The position numbers and the translations under genes were made by a program. The notes under the pieces were generated by a model. The model saw only the letters and a program-made list of their open reading frames with translations. It did not search any database and was not told where the DNA came from. Source: Rouxiella chamberiensis (GTDB lineage: Bacteria; Pseudomonadota; Gammaproteobacteria; Enterobacterales; Enterobacteriaceae). Taken from it: a stretch of DNA of 64,000 bases. The stretch lies in the NCBI RefSeq assembly GCF_026967475.1, contig NZ_CP114058.1, positions 3,224,001 to 3,288,000 of the forward strand, read 5' to 3'. Each line of letters starts with the position of its first letter. The first letter of the stretch is position 1. Positions 51,313-61,607 of the stretch are shown here, piece after piece.

Positions 51313-51567
51313 TCAAAAACCGTTGAGCTTGCGGTCGCGCTGCCACTCTTCCGGGGTATAAGCCTTGATAGAGAGGGCGTGGATACGGTTGTCGGCAATG
51401 TATTCCATCAGCGGAGCGTAGACGGTCTGCTGTTTTTTGACGCGGCTCATGCCGTCGAACATGGCGCCTACCACGATGGCCTGAAAGTGGCTGCCGTCGC
51501 CGGTCACGTGTGCTTCATCGAGGGCCAGTGCGGCCATCAGCACGTCTTTAATTTCGCTAGTTTCCAT
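51313..51567 (-). CDS. ibaG: IbaG, BolA-family protein
   Basis: An 84-residue BolA-like protein that works with monothiol glutaredoxin and responds to acid stress in E. coli. Family signature: [29 protein letters not shown] in pieces, with the metal-binding His of the HxF pattern, and [14 protein letters not shown] at the end. It precedes murA on the same strand by 75 bases. Confidence 0.95.
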   Translation of the reverse strand: METSEIKDVLMAALALDEAHVTGDGSHFQAIVVGAMFDGMSRVKKQQTVYAPLMEYIADNRIHALSIKAYTPEEWQRDRKLNGF

Positions 51568-51636
51568 AAAACCTGTTTAATCGTATGGGAAGTAATAGCC
51601 GAACATATTATAGAGATCCGGCCAACTCTTAAACCA

Positions 51637-51672
51637 TCAAAAAGCCCCTGTTTGAGAGTTTCAGACAGGGGC
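51637..51672 (-). terminator. Intrinsic terminator after mlaB
   Basis: On the minus strand the stem GCCCCTGT/ACAGGGGC, with extra weaker pairs around the loop, is followed by TTTTT. It separates the mla operon from ibaG-murA. Confidence 0.8.
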
Positions 51673-51721
51673 CCTGTTTTGAAGCCTGATTTATCGCAGA
51701 AAAATGGCGATGGGAGTAGCG

Positions 51722-52024
51722 CTAACTGTCCGAATCGAGAGGAATTATTCCCTTGAGATTGTACAGTTCGACCAGCGTGCGCAATCTGTCGGTAATCCCG
51801 GAGATTTGCAGCTCGACGCCGTGCCTGCCCGCAAAATCACGCAAATGGACCAGCAATGCGAGGCCGGAAGAGTCAACGCGCTCGAGTTGCGCGACGTCGA
51901 CGCAGGTTACGCCCTTGAGCAGACTTTCGCGCTGCTCCCAGAGCGGGAGCAGCGTTTCACGGTCGAGGCAGCCACTGAGGATCAGGCATTGCTGCAATGA
52001 TTCAAAGTGCAGTCCATTACTCAT
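51722..52024 (-). CDS. mlaB: MlaB, STAS-domain subunit of the Mla phospholipid transporter
   Basis: A 100-residue cytoplasmic STAS protein that binds MlaF and is needed for MlaFEDB activity. The STAS signature is [18 protein letters not shown]; a Ser stands where E. coli has the Thr important for function. Its start overlaps the mlaC stop by four bases. Confidence 0.93.
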   Translation of the reverse strand: MSNGLHFESLQQCLILSGCLDRETLLPLWEQRESLLKGVTCVDVAQLERVDSSGLALLVHLRDFAGRHGVELQISGITDRLRTLVELYNLKGIIPLDSDS

Positions 52025-52668
52025 TTATTGTTCTGCTGCAGGGTGATGGGCTGGGCGGCGGCGGATTTCAGGCGCGCGGTCAGACCGTCAATGCCCTTCT
52101 GACGCAGGATGTCTGCCCATTCGTTCTGCTTGGTGGTTATCATGCTCACACCTTCGGCAATCATGTCGTACGCCTGCCACTCACCGGTGCGGCTGTTCTT
52201 ACGCCACTGGAAGTCCAGACGAACCGGTGGACGACCGCCCTGATCGACGATGGTCACACGAATCGCCACGATGTTGGTGCCGGAGGCGATAGTCTGCTGC
52301 GGCTGCACCTGGTAGGTCTGGTTGGTGTACAGCGCCAGCGCCTGACCGTAGGCCTGTTGCAGGTAGTCGCCAAACGCGCTGAAGTAGGCTTCGCGCTGCG
52401 CAGGCGTGGCAGAGTTGTAATAACGGCCCAGCACCAGCGCACCGGCGTATTTTATCTGCACATAAGGCAGAAGCTCTTCACGCACGATGGTACGCAGGTA
52501 GTTGGGGTCCTGCTTGATTTTCGGCTGATCCGATTTCAGGCGGGTGAAGGTCGCGTCGGCCGCGGCATTCATCACGCTGTAGGGATTGGTCTTGTCTACC
52601 GCGGCGGCCGCATTGGCTGCCAGCGGAGCAATCATCAGTAAAGCCACCACCATTAAACGTTTAAACAT
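52021..52668 (-). CDS. mlaC: MlaC, periplasmic phospholipid carrier
   Basis: Soluble periplasmic protein that ferries phospholipids between the outer-membrane MlaA-porin complex and inner-membrane MlaFEDB. Signal peptide [20 protein letters not shown] with cleavage after ANA; mature domain with the family blocks [20 protein letters not shown] and [19 protein letters not shown]. Length 215 residues. Confidence 0.96.
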   Translation of the reverse strand: MFKRLMVVALLMIAPLAANAAAAVDKTNPYSVMNAAADATFTRLKSDQPKIKQDPNYLRTIVREELLPYVQIKYAGALVLGRYYNSATPAQREAYFSAFGDYLQQAYGQALALYTNQTYQVQPQQTIASGTNIVAIRVTIVDQGGRPPVRLDFQWRKNSRTGEWQAYDMIAEGVSMITTKQNEWADILRQKGIDGLTARLKSAAAQPITLQQNNK

Positions 52669-52679
52669 AGAAAGTCCTC

Positions 52680-53315
52680 TTAATTACCTTGAGCCGCTGG
52701 CGCAGAGGAAGCTGCTGGAGCGGACGTGCCTTGTGGAGCCGCAGTGTCTGGCCGGGATGTCGCTTCCGGCGCGGAAGGGTCTGCTGCATCGGGTTGGGTT
52801 ACGCCGTCGGGCGTTGCGGCAGGGTCTGCGGATTTCGATGCATCATCCTTCCCGCCGCTCTTGTAAAGGAACTGACCGATAAGGTCTTCCAGCACCATGG
52901 CCGATTTGGTGTCCTGGATAGTGCCGCCGTCTTTCAGAATGGCCGTGCCCATATCGGGGTCCTGGAAGCCCAGGTTCAGCGCCAGATACTGTTCGCCCAG
53001 CAAACCGGAAGTACGCACCGCCAGCGAACTGGTGTCAGGAATCTCGTTGTATTTCTGGTCGATATCCATCGCCACACGAGGCGAATAGTTTTTATCAAGG
53101 GTGATGCTGTTGACGCGACCAATCACCACGCCGCCCACCTTGACAGGCGAGTCGGTTTTCAATCCGCCGATATTGTCGAAATCGGCATAGATACGATAGG
53201 TCGGATCCGAACCGAAGGAGCGAATATCGGCCACTTTCAGGCAGATAAATATTACGGCACACAAGGCTATCAGCATAAATGCGCCAACCCACACTTCACT
53301 CTTTTTACTTTGCAT
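52680..53315 (-). CDS. mlaD: MlaD, MCE-domain subunit of the Mla transporter
   Basis: Membrane-anchored hexameric lipid-binding ring of MlaFEDB. One N-terminal helix (about 9-27) and an MCE domain with [22 protein letters not shown] and [16 protein letters not shown]. The conserved [13 protein letters not shown] helix is followed by a 55-residue tail rich in Ala, Pro, Ser and Asp, longer than in E. coli (211 against 183 residues) and of low complexity. Confidence 0.95.
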   Translation of the reverse strand: MQSKKSEVWVGAFMLIALCAVIFICLKVADIRSFGSDPTYRIYADFDNIGGLKTDSPVKVGGVVIGRVNSITLDKNYSPRVAMDIDQKYNEIPDTSSLAVRTSGLLGEQYLALNLGFQDPDMGTAILKDGGTIQDTKSAMVLEDLIGQFLYKSGGKDDASKSADPAATPDGVTQPDAADPSAPEATSRPDTAAPQGTSAPAASSAPAAQGN

Positions 53316-53318
53316 GGC

Positions 53319-54101
53319 TCAATTCCCAAACATCAGTGCTGTCAGCACAAAATCCAATCCCAACACCGCCAGTGACGCATGCACGACGGTACGGGTCGTT
53401 GCCCGGCTAATCCCTTCCGAGGTCGGGATTGCATCATAACCATTGAAAAGCGCTATCCAGGTCACAGTAATCGCGAAAACCACGCTTTTAATCAGACAGT
53501 TAAGCAAATCCGAACGCCATTCTACGGCGTTTTGCATCGCCGACCAGAAAAAGCCGCTGTCGATGCCCTTCCAGTTCACGCCAACGAGAGATCCGCCCCA
53601 GATACCCACGGCAACGAAAATGGCCGTCAGAAGCGGCATACTGATAAGCCCGGCCCAGAAACGCGGCGCTACGACGCGGCGCAGCGGGTCGATAGCCATC
53701 ATCTCCAGACTCGAGATTTGCTCGGTCGCCTTCATCAGGCCGATTTCGGCGGTCAGCGCAGAACCGGCGCGCCCGGCGAACAGCAGCGCGGTCACAACCG
53801 GCCCCAGTTCACGCAGGAGCGACAGCGCAACCATCATGCCGAGACTGGCTTCTGCACTGTAGGTGGTCAGGACCAGATAGCCCTGCAAGCCGAGTACCAT
53901 GCCGATAAACAGGCCCGATACCACGATGATCATCAGCGACAATACGCCAACGCTGTACAACTGTTTGATTAATAATGGCCACTGTTTGGCAAACTGCGGT
54001 CGTCCAACCAGCGCGCGGAATAAAAGCTGCCCTGCTCGTCCAAATGACGCACAGGTCGCCAATCCGCTGCGGCCTACTGACGCTAACGCCCTAATTAACA
54101 T
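53319..54101 (-). CDS. mlaE: MlaE, permease subunit of the Mla transporter
   Basis: Inner-membrane permease of the MlaE/YrbE family, 260 residues with five to six helices. Family blocks are [35 protein letters not shown] and [13 protein letters not shown] [20 protein letters not shown]. It is translated three bases ahead of mlaD. Confidence 0.96.
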   Translation of the reverse strand: MLIRALASVGRSGLATCASFGRAGQLLFRALVGRPQFAKQWPLLIKQLYSVGVLSLMIIVVSGLFIGMVLGLQGYLVLTTYSAEASLGMMVALSLLRELGPVVTALLFAGRAGSALTAEIGLMKATEQISSLEMMAIDPLRRVVAPRFWAGLISMPLLTAIFVAVGIWGGSLVGVNWKGIDSGFFWSAMQNAVEWRSDLLNCLIKSVVFAITVTWIALFNGYDAIPTSEGISRATTRTVVHASLAVLGLDFVLTALMFGN

Positions 54102-54116
54102 TGATTTACTACTCCA

Positions 54117-54920
54117 TCATCCAAGCAGCTCGGCCTTGTAATCACCGGCAGGGAAACGGAAAGGCACCGGTCCGTCGGCGATACCGTCGAGGAACTGGCG
54201 AACACGTGGATCCGGGTTGCTGCGCAGTTCTTCGGTGGTTCCTTCAGCGATAACGTGCTGAGCGGCAACGATATAAGCATAGTCGGCGATACTGAGAACT
54301 TCCGGTACATCGTGAGAAACCACGATACAGGTAACGCCCAGCGCATGATTTAACTCATCAATAAGTTTAACCAGTACGCCCATTGTGATGGGATCCTGTC
54401 CCACGAACGGCTCGTCGAACATGATGAGTTCGGGGTCGAGCGCAATGGCACGCGCCAGCGCAACGCGACGCGCCATGCCGCCGGAGAGCTCGGCCGGCAT
54501 CAGGTCGGCGGCTCCGCGCAGGCCTACCGCCTCGAGCTTCATCATGACCGTACTGTGCAGCAGTTCTTCGGGCAACTTGCTGTGCTCGCGCAGCGGAAAG
54601 GCCACGTTTTCGAACACGGTCAGGTCGGTAAACAGCGCGCCCGACTGAAACAGCATGCTCATTTTCTTGCGCGTTTCGTACAGTCTGCCGCGTGACAGAG
54701 TCGGGATGTTTTCTCCGTCGAACCAGATTTCTCCGCTGTCGGGAGCAAGCTGGCCGCCGATGAGTCGCAGCAGCGTGGTTTTACCGATCCCGGAAGGCCC
54801 CATGATTGCGGTCACTTTGCCTTTCGGTACGGTCATGTTTATCTCTTCGAAAATGGGTCGATCGCCGCGCATGAAACTCATGCCCTTAATCTCCACCAGA
54901 TTCGCTTCGCTCTGACTCAT
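54117..54920 (-). CDS. mlaF: MlaF, ATPase subunit of the Mla transporter
   Basis: ABC ATPase powering MlaFEDB. From MSQSEANLVEIKG: Walker A GPSGIGKT at 41-48, signature LSGGMARRVALARA, Walker B LIMFDEPFVGQD and the H-loop in VVSHDVPEVL. The C-terminal tail DGPVPFRFPAGDY, which swaps between MlaF protomers in E. coli, is present. Nine upstream codons are excluded. First gene of mlaFEDCB. Confidence 0.96.
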   Translation of the reverse strand: MSQSEANLVEIKGMSFMRGDRPIFEEINMTVPKGKVTAIMGPSGIGKTTLLRLIGGQLAPDSGEIWFDGENIPTLSRGRLYETRKKMSMLFQSGALFTDLTVFENVAFPLREHSKLPEELLHSTVMMKLEAVGLRGAADLMPAELSGGMARRVALARAIALDPELIMFDEPFVGQDPITMGVLVKLIDELNHALGVTCIVVSHDVPEVLSIADYAYIVAAQHVIAEGTTEELRSNPDPRVRQFLDGIADGPVPFRFPAGDYKAELLG

Positions 54921-55283
54921 TAGTCTCTTCCTCTGGGCGAACGCCACATAAAAACCCTCTTAGGGTAGAAGTCATTGCCTAACTTTGTCCTAAACAGGGC
55001 GAACAACTCCCAACATTTTACAAAAACTTACTGCGAATACGTTACCAAAGTTGCCATTGATTTACTTTTCAGGCTCGGACGGTCAAAATCAGCGGACTGC
55101 GGCAGAACTCACCTCTGCATGCAATAAAAGTGTCAAAACAGAAAGTCAGAAGCCAAGGTAATCGCTATTATGGAACCCTTTTCAATCCGACTCGGCCCTT
55201 TGCCGAAAGTCTGATTGATCAAACTCATTTTGGTTCCTTGCCAGACTTACGAACATTGCATTATACCCATTAAAGGATTTTCC
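54921..55283. other. Divergent control region between mlaF and yrbG
   Basis: About 360 bases that must contain promoters for the mla operon (minus) and for the yrbG-npr gene series (plus). I see no clear operator or RNA gene. A small dyad, CCCT/AGGG, lies near 54955. Confidence 0.4.
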
Positions 55284-56261
55284 ATGCTTCTCGCTAGCGT
55301 ACTAATGATAGTCGGCCTGTTTCTGCTTGTTTATGCCGCCGATCGTCTGGTGTACGGCGCTTCGGTTCTGGCAAGCTCGGTCGGTATTCCCCCTCTTGTT
55401 ATTGGTATGACGGTCGTTGGCGTGGGGATTTCCCTGCCTGAGCTGGTTGTCTCGACGACGGCGGCCATGAATGGTCAGCTGGATCTGGCGGTTGGCAACG
55501 TGATTGGCTCGAATATCACTAATATTCTTCTGATTCTAGGTGGTGCTGCGCTAATTCATCCACTTTCCGTGCGTTCTGATATCCTGCGACGCGAACTGCC
55601 GCTAATGTTGATGGTCACCGTGCTTTGCGGATTCCTGCTGAGTGACAGCGAGCTTAATCGATGGGACGGCATTATCCTGATTGCCGCTGCCGCCGTGTTT
55701 CTGCTGTTTATGGTCAGGATTGCCAAAAAGTCCCAGCAGCTTGGGCAGGACACGCTCACCAGCGAGCAGATGGCCGAATTACCGCAGGATGGCAGCAACA
55801 CAGTAGCATTTTTGTGGCTGGCGCTGGGGTTTATTATCATGCCGCTGGCATCGAACATGATTGTAGACAATGCCTCGGTCATTGCCCGCTATTTTGGCGT
55901 GAGCGAGCTGGTTATCGGCCTGACCGTCGTCGCCATCGGCACCAGCCTGCCCGAACTCGCCACCTTTATTGCGGGTGCGTTGAAAGGGGAAGACGATATT
56001 GCACTCGGCAATATCATCGGTGCCAATATTTTTAACATGTGTCTGGTTCTCGGCCTGCCCGCGCTGGTCGCCCCGGGCAGTTTCAACCCCGACGCCTTCC
56101 ATCGGGATTACTGGGTGATGCTGGTGGTCAGCATCGTATTGACCGGACTCTGCCTGATGCGCAAGCACCGGATTGGCCACCTTGCCGGCGCCCTGCTGTT
56201 GTGCGGATTTATTGCCTATCTCGGCGTGCTTTTCTTTGCTCCCGGAAGCGCAGCACTCTAG
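55284..56261 (+). CDS. yrbG: YrbG, calcium/sodium antiporter family protein
   Basis: Cation/calcium exchanger superfamily membrane protein of 325 residues with ten predicted helices. The two inverted alpha repeats are visible: GMTVVGVGISLPELVVS (about 43-59) and GLTVVAIGTSLPELATFIAG (about 211-230), with GN(V/I)IG(S/A)N after each. Transport in E. coli is not established. The frame opens 23 codons upstream, but the start MLLASVLMIVG agrees with homologues. Confidence 0.93.
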   Translation: MLLASVLMIVGLFLLVYAADRLVYGASVLASSVGIPPLVIGMTVVGVGISLPELVVSTTAAMNGQLDLAVGNVIGSNITNILLILGGAALIHPLSVRSDILRRELPLMLMVTVLCGFLLSDSELNRWDGIILIAAAAVFLLFMVRIAKKSQQLGQDTLTSEQMAELPQDGSNTVAFLWLALGFIIMPLASNMIVDNASVIARYFGVSELVIGLTVVAIGTSLPELATFIAGALKGEDDIALGNIIGANIFNMCLVLGLPALVAPGSFNPDAFHRDYWVMLVVSIVLTGLCLMRKHRIGHLAGALLLCGFIAYLGVLFFAPGSAAL

Positions 56262-56326
56262 ATCTGAAGATCTGATAGAATCTGTGTAGATATTGCGCAG
56301 TTCGGACAAAGTCACAGGAATTGACG

Positions 56327-57311
56327 ATGACATCATTTGAGAACGAAAATTTTAATTTCATCGAGGTTGGTAAACAGGTTCTGTTGACCGAACCGCGAGG
56401 GGCTGGAGCAGCTCGACCAGTACATCAACCATGACTTTAGCCGCGCCTGCGAGATGATGTTCAACTGCACCGGCAAAATCATCGTGATGGGCATGGGCAA
56501 ATCGGGCCACGTCGGCCGCAAGATGGCCGCGACCTTTGCCAGCACCGGCACGCCTGCGTTTTTCGTGCATCCCGGCGAAGCGAGCCACGGCGATCTGGGC
56601 ATGGTGTCGAAACAGGACATTGTCATCCTTATCTCCAACTCCGGTGAATCGCACGAAATTCTGTCTCTGATACCGGTGCTCAAACGGCTGGATATCCGTC
56701 TTATCTGCCTGACGGCCAATCCGGAAAGCTCGATGGGCAAGGCGGCCGACGTGCACATTTGCGTCAAGGTGCCAAAAGAAGCCTGCCCGCTCGGGCTTGC
56801 GCCAACGTCCAGCACGACGGCGGTTATGGTCATGGGCGATGCGCTGGCCGTTGCGCTGCTCGAGGCCCGCGGCTTTACGCCGGAAGATTTTGCGATGTCC
56901 CATCCGGGCGGCGCACTGGGTCGCAAGCTTCTGCTGCGCGTCAGCGATATCATGCACACCGGCAGCGAAATCCCGCAGGTCAGCCGCCAGGCTTCGCTGC
57001 GCGATGCCCTGCTGGAGATAACCCGCAAGAATCTCGGCATGACGGTGATTACCGACGACCTGATGAAAATCGAGGGGATCTTCACCGACGGCGACTTGCG
57101 CCGCATCTTCGATATGGGCGTAAACATCAACGAAGCCAAAATCACCGATGTCATGACAACCGGCGGTATCCGCGTCCGGCCTTCCCTGCTGGCCGTCGAC
57201 GCCCTTAATCTGATGCAGGACAAGCACATTACCTGCGTCATGGTGGCCGATGGCGACCAGTTGATGGGTGTGGTACATATGCATGACATGCTGCGAGCCG
57301 GTGTTGTCTGA
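56327..57311 (+). pseudogene. kdsD: KdsD, D-arabinose 5-phosphate isomerase, frame broken by one extra C
   Basis: Isomerase converting ribulose 5-phosphate to arabinose 5-phosphate, the first step to Kdo. The ATG at 56327 gives MTSFENENFNFIEVGKQVLLTE. The following codons leave the family frame; it resumes as REGLEQLDQYINHDFSRAC when one C at 56393-56394 is dropped. The SIS domain (KIIVMGMGKSGHVGRKMAATF, FVHPGEASHGDLGM) and two CBS domains are intact to 57311. The repaired protein has 327 residues against 328 in E. coli. The downstream half alone would lack the N-terminal helix. Given its role in LPS core synthesis an artefact is likely. Confidence 0.9.
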
Positions 57312-57378
57312 TAGCCAAACGCATTAACATGTTTAACACTGGCAACAAAAAACAGCCTTAAATTAAGGAACTTCCCGA

Positions 57379-57945
57379 ATGAGTAATAGCGCAGCCACCG
57401 TGGATACCTGTTATGGTCCCGTTAGCGCAGAAGTGCTGGAGCGAGCCAAGGCGGTTCGCTTGCTGATTTGCGACGTTGATGGCGTCATGTCCGACGGCCT
57501 GATTTTCATGGGCAACCAGGGCGAAGAACTAAAAAGCTTCAATGTGCGCGACGGCTACGGGATCCGCTGCCTGCTGACCTCTGAAGTCGAGGTGGCCATC
57601 ATTACGGGGCGCAAGGCCAAATTACTGGAAGATCGTGCCGAAACACTCGGCATTCGCCATCTTTATCAGGGTCAGTCCGATAAGCTTTTGGCCTTCCGCG
57701 AACTGTTGGATACACTGTCCCTCGAACCTGCGCAGGTTGCCTATATCGGCGATGACCTGATTGACTGGCCGGTCATGGAGCAGGTCGGGCTTTCCGTGGC
57801 CGTGCAGGATGCCCATCCCATTCTTTTGCCCAAGGCAAATTATGTGACGCGCATTGCCGGTGGACGTGGCGCGGTTCGCGAACTGTGCGACCTGATTCTG
57901 CTGGCGCAGGGCAAGCTGGAGGACGCCAAAGGGCTGTCGATATGA
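57379..57945 (+). CDS. kdsC: KdsC, Kdo-8-phosphate phosphatase
   Basis: HAD-superfamily phosphatase releasing Kdo from its 8-phosphate. The 188-residue protein has the nucleophile and acid pair Asp32 and Asp34 in LLICDVDGVMSDG, the IITGRKAKLLEDRAE motif and GDDLIDWPVM with the metal-binding acidic residues. It overlaps lptC by four bases. Confidence 0.97.
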   Translation: MSNSAATVDTCYGPVSAEVLERAKAVRLLICDVDGVMSDGLIFMGNQGEELKSFNVRDGYGIRCLLTSEVEVAIITGRKAKLLEDRAETLGIRHLYQGQSDKLLAFRELLDTLSLEPAQVAYIGDDLIDWPVMEQVGLSVAVQDAHPILLPKANYVTRIAGGRGAVRELCDLILLAQGKLEDAKGLSI

Positions 57946-58517
57946 ATAAAACCAAGCTTTGGATAACGTTGCTGCTGGGTCTGCTGGTCCTTATCCTGAT
58001 CGGCTGGACCCTGTCGGACAACACCGAGCCGACGCCCGGTGCCGCAGTCAATACCCAGGATCCGACCTACCAGAGTCAGCACACGGTGACCGTGGTCTAT
58101 GACCCGACCGGAAAACTGAACTACAAGCTGGTCTCGGAAGAAGTGAAATATTACACCACGGACCAGCTTACCTGGTTTACCAATCCGGTGGTGACCATGT
58201 ATGACCCGCAAACCAGCGTCGCGACCTGGACCATTCGTTCCGACCGCGCCAAACTGACCGATGACAAGATGCTGTATCTCTATGGTCACGTGCAGGTTGA
58301 TAGCCTGACGCCGACCACGTCACAGCTGCAAAGAATAAAAACAGACAATGCCCAGGTGAATCTGGTCACACAGGACGTAGCCTCAGACGATGAAGTCTAC
58401 ATTTATGGCACCGGTTTTACCTCTAACGGCATGAAAATGCGTGGTAATCTGAGAAATAAAACCGCACAGCTGATCGAAAAGGTAAATACAAATTATGAAA
58501 TTCAAAACCAAAAATAA
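57942..58517 (+). CDS. lptC: LptC, inner-membrane LPS export protein
   Basis: Bitopic protein that receives LPS from LptB2FG and hands it to LptA. One N-terminal helix (about 5-24) and a periplasmic beta-jellyroll with YKLVSEEVKYYTTDQLTWF and RSDRAKLTDDKMLYLYGHV. The start MNKTKLWITLL overlaps the kdsC stop. The 3' end overlaps lptA by 23 bases. Confidence 0.95.
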   Translation: MNKTKLWITLLLGLLVLILIGWTLSDNTEPTPGAAVNTQDPTYQSQHTVTVVYDPTGKLNYKLVSEEVKYYTTDQLTWFTNPVVTMYDPQTSVATWTIRSDRAKLTDDKMLYLYGHVQVDSLTPTTSQLQRIKTDNAQVNLVTQDVASDDEVYIYGTGFTSNGMKMRGNLRNKTAQLIEKVNTNYEIQNQK

Positions 58518-59046
58518 TCTCCGTAACCTTCTGATCACCAGCGCGCTGTTAGCGGTAAGTCTTCCGGCGCTGGCATTGAAAGATGACACCACCAAACCCA
58601 TGACTATCACATCGGATAATCAGGCGGTGGATATCAATACCAATACCGTGACCCTGACCGGTAACGTTATCCTGAAGCAGGGCAGTATTCTGGTCCATGC
58701 CGATCGCGCGACCATCGTTCGTCCCAACGGCGAGTCCGGCAAGGAAGTGGTCGAAGGTTTCGGTAATCCGGTGACGTTCCAGCAGATGCAGGACAACGGC
58801 AAGCCGCTGAAAGGCCACGCCGCGAAAGTCCGCTATGAAGTCGAGAAGGATCTGGTTACGCTGACAGGCGATGCGTATCTCGAACAGCTCGACAGTAACG
58901 TCAAGGGCGATCGCATTACCTATCTGGTGCAACAGCAGCAGATGCAGGCCTATAGCGACAAGGGTAGCCGCGTGACCACCGTGCTGGTACCGTCTCAGCT
59001 ACAGCAAAAGACCCCTGCGGCTGCAGGTCAGAAAAAGAGTAACTGA
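58495..59046 (+). CDS. lptA: LptA, periplasmic LPS bridge protein
   Basis: Forms the periplasmic bridge that carries LPS from LptC to LptD. Signal peptide with cleavage after ALA (near residue 28); mature jellyroll domain starts LKDDTTKPMTITSDNQAVD and contains NTVTLTGNVILKQGS and ALKGHAAKVRYE-type repeats. Length 183 residues. It overlaps the lptC end, as in E. coli. Confidence 0.96.
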   Translation: MKFKTKNNLRNLLITSALLAVSLPALALKDDTTKPMTITSDNQAVDINTNTVTLTGNVILKQGSILVHADRATIVRPNGESGKEVVEGFGNPVTFQQMQDNGKPLKGHAAKVRYEVEKDLVTLTGDAYLEQLDSNVKGDRITYLVQQQQMQAYSDKGSRVTTVLVPSQLQQKTPAAAGQKKSN

Positions 59047-59052
59047 TAATCT

Positions 59053-59778
59053 ATGGCAACGTTAATCGCAGAAAATCTGGCGAAAGCCTACAAGGGCCGT
59101 AAAGTTGTTGAAGACGTCAGCCTGTCGGTCAAGTCAGGTGAAATCGTCGGACTTTTGGGTCCAAACGGCGCCGGTAAAACCACCACTTTCTATATGGTGG
59201 TGGGCATTGTGCAGCGCGACGCGGGTCGCATTGTCGTTGACGACGAAGACATCAGCCTGCTGCCGCTGCATACCCGTGCGCGTCGCGGAATCGGCTATCT
59301 GCCGCAGGAAGCCTCCATCTTCCGTCGTTTGAGCGTGTACAACAATCTCATGGCCGTGCTGGAGATAAGAGACGATCTCGACAAAGAGCAGCGCGTCGCT
59401 CGCGCCAACGAGCTGATGGAAGAGTTCCATATCTCGCACCTGCGCGACAGCCTCGGGCAGTCGCTGTCCGGGGGTGAACGTCGCCGCGTGGAGATTGCCC
59501 GTGCGCTCGCCGCCAATCCAAAATTCATCCTGCTCGATGAACCTTTTGCCGGTGTCGACCCGATTTCGGTTATCGATATCAAGAAGATCATCGAACATCT
59601 GCGCGACAGCGGGCTTGGCGTGCTGATTACCGACCACAATGTGCGCGAAACGCTGGATGTCTGCGAACGCGCCTACATTGTGAGCCAGGGCCATATGATT
59701 GCCCACGGCACGCCGGAAGAAGTCATGCAGAATGAACAGGTTAAACGCGTCTATCTAGGCGAGGCTTTCCGTCTTTAA
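59053..59778 (+). CDS. lptB: LptB, LPS export ABC ATPase
   Basis: ATPase that drives the LptFG permease. The 241-residue protein has Walker A GPNGAGKT at 36-43, signature LSGGE at 138-142, Walker B with Asp162-Glu163 in [10 protein letters not shown] and His195 in the H-loop TDHNVRE. It ends GEAFRL. An 18-base near copy of the stop region follows directly. Confidence 0.98.
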   Translation: MATLIAENLAKAYKGRKVVEDVSLSVKSGEIVGLLGPNGAGKTTTFYMVVGIVQRDAGRIVVDDEDISLLPLHTRARRGIGYLPQEASIFRRLSVYNNLMAVLEIRDDLDKEQRVARANELMEEFHISHLRDSLGQSLSGGERRRVEIARALAANPKFILLDEPFAGVDPISVIDIKKIIEHLRDSGLGVLITDHNVRETLDVCERAYIVSQGHMIAHGTPEEVMQNEQVKRVYLGEAFRL

Positions 59779-59798
59779 TTGAGGCTTTCGGTCTTTAA
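59761..59798 (+). repeat. Tandem duplication of the lptB stop region
   Basis: GAGGCTTTCCGTCTTTAA (the last codons and stop of lptB, 59761-59778) is repeated as GAGGCTTTCGGTCTTTAA at 59781-59798 with one mismatch and a period of 20 bases. Confidence 0.9.
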
Positions 59799-59844
59799 AA
59801 GTAGATACTCCGCTAATTTGTCGTAACGGAATTGAAATCAAGAT

Positions 59845-61278
59845 ATGAAGCAAGGTTTGCAACTCAGGCTCAGCCAGCAACTGGCAATGACACCGCAACT
59901 CCAGCAGGCAATTCGTCTGCTGCAGCTGTCCACGCTTGAACTCCAGCAAGAGATACAATTGGCACTGGAGAGCAACCCGCTGCTGGAGCAATCCGATCTG
60001 CATGATGAAGTAGACGCCAAAGAAGCGACCGAAAGCGAGGCGCTGGACACCCGCGAAGCCCTCGAGCAGAAAGACATGCCCGAGGAGCTGCCGCTCGATG
60101 CCACGTGGGACGAAATCTACACCGCAGGCACGCCGTCCGGCACCGGCAACGATTACAGCGATGACGAGCTGCCGGTTTATCAGGGTGAAACGACCCAGAC
60201 GCTGCAAGACTACCTGATGTGGCAGGTCGAGCTGACGCCGTTTACCGAAACCGATCGCGCAATCGCTACCTCTATTGTCGATGCCGTCGATGACACCGGT
60301 TATCTGACCATTTCTCTCGATGATATTCTCGAAAGCATCGGCGACGAAGACGTCAGCATGGACGAGGTCGAGGCAGTGCTTAAACGCGTTCAGCGGTTTG
60401 ACCCTGTGGGCGTTGCCGCCAAGGATCTGCGCGACTGCCTGCTGATTCAGCTTTCCCAATACATTCCCGAGACCGCTTTTCTGACCGAAGCGCGGTTGAT
60501 CGTCGGCGAACATCTCGATCTGCTCGCCAATCACGATTTTCGCGCACTAATGCGTTCAACTCGCCTAAAAGAAGATACACTTAAGGGAGCGATGCAGCTG
60601 ATTCAGTCTCTGGATCCCAGACCTGGCCAGTCCATCAACACCGGCGAATCCGAATACGTGATCCCCGACGTGCTGGTGCGCAAGGTCGGCAAAATCTGGA
60701 CGGTAGAGCTGAATTCCGACAGCATTCCACGCCTGAAGATAAACCAGCAGTACGCTGCAATGGGAAATTCAGTGCGCAACGATAGCGACGGGCAATTTAT
60801 CCGCAGTAATTTGCAGGAAGCCAAATGGCTGATAAAGAGTCTGGAAAGTCGCAACGAGACGTTATTGAAGGTAACGCGTTGTATTGTTGAACAGCAGCAG
60901 GCATTCTTTGATCTCGGTGAAGAGTATATGAAACCTATGGTGCTGGCCGATATTGCCAGTGCCGTGGACATGCACGAATCGACCATCTCCCGCGTGACGA
61001 CGCAGAAGTTTCTGCACAGTCCACGGGGCATTTTCGAACTTAAGTATTTCTTCTCCAGTCATGTGAGTACGGACAGCGGGGGTGAAGCTTCATCCACGGC
61101 TATCCGGGCACTGGTCAGGAAATTAATCGCGGCGGAAAACCCCGTCAAACCTCTGAGCGACAGCAAGTTAGCCACTATGCTATCGGATCAAGGCATTATG
61201 GTGGCGCGACGCACTGTAGCAAAATACCGAGAGTCTTTGTCAATCCCGCCTTCAAACCAGCGCAAACAGTTGGTTTGA
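59845..61278 (+). CDS. rpoN: RpoN, RNA polymerase sigma-54 factor
   Basis: Alternative sigma factor for enhancer-dependent promoters, controlling nitrogen assimilation and other functions. The 477-residue length equals E. coli RpoN. Region I is glutamine/leucine-rich ([20 protein letters not shown], the activator-interacting part), region II is acidic, and region III has the core-binding and HTH parts. The RpoN box [10 protein letters not shown] stands at 454-463. Located between lptB and hpf as in E. coli. Confidence 0.98.
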   Translation: MKQGLQLRLSQQLAMTPQLQQAIRLLQLSTLELQQEIQLALESNPLLEQSDLHDEVDAKEATESEALDTREALEQKDMPEELPLDATWDEIYTAGTPSGTGNDYSDDELPVYQGETTQTLQDYLMWQVELTPFTETDRAIATSIVDAVDDTGYLTISLDDILESIGDEDVSMDEVEAVLKRVQRFDPVGVAAKDLRDCLLIQLSQYIPETAFLTEARLIVGEHLDLLANHDFRALMRSTRLKEDTLKGAMQLIQSLDPRPGQSINTGESEYVIPDVLVRKVGKIWTVELNSDSIPRLKINQQYAAMGNSVRNDSDGQFIRSNLQEAKWLIKSLESRNETLLKVTRCIVEQQQAFFDLGEEYMKPMVLADIASAVDMHESTISRVTTQKFLHSPRGIFELKYFFSSHVSTDSGGEASSTAIRALVRKLIAAENPVKPLSDSKLATMLSDQGIMVARRTVAKYRESLSIPPSNQRKQLV

Positions 61279-61301
61279 CCTCAACAGAGAAGGAAGACAT
61301 T

Positions 61302-61589
61302 ATGCAACTCAACATTACCGGACATCACGTAGATATTACCGAACCTCTCAGAGAATTCGTGAACGCAAAGTTTGCCAAACTCGAGCAGTACTTTGACCGA
61401 ATCAATCAGGTTTATATAATATTGAGTGTCGAAAGAGTGCAGCAGGTGGCCGAAGCCACGCTGCACGTGAACGGAGGCGAGTTGCATGCCACCTCGGAGC
61501 ATCAGGACATGTACGCCGCTATCGACGGGTTGGTTGATAAACTGGCTCGCCAACTGAACAAACACAAAGACAAACTGAAACAGCACTGA
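61302..61589 (+). CDS. hpf: HPF, ribosome hibernation promoting factor
   Basis: Short-form HPF of 95 residues that binds the 30S decoding region and stabilises 100S ribosome dimers in stationary phase. It starts MQLNITGHHVDITEPLREFV and ends KHKDKLKQH, matching E. coli. AGGAAG lies before the ATG; nine earlier in-frame codons are excluded. Confidence 0.97.
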   Translation: MQLNITGHHVDITEPLREFVNAKFAKLEQYFDRINQVYIILSVERVQQVAEATLHVNGGELHATSEHQDMYAAIDGLVDKLARQLNKHKDKLKQH

Positions 61590-61607
61590 TCCTTAAGACC
61601 TTTATAT

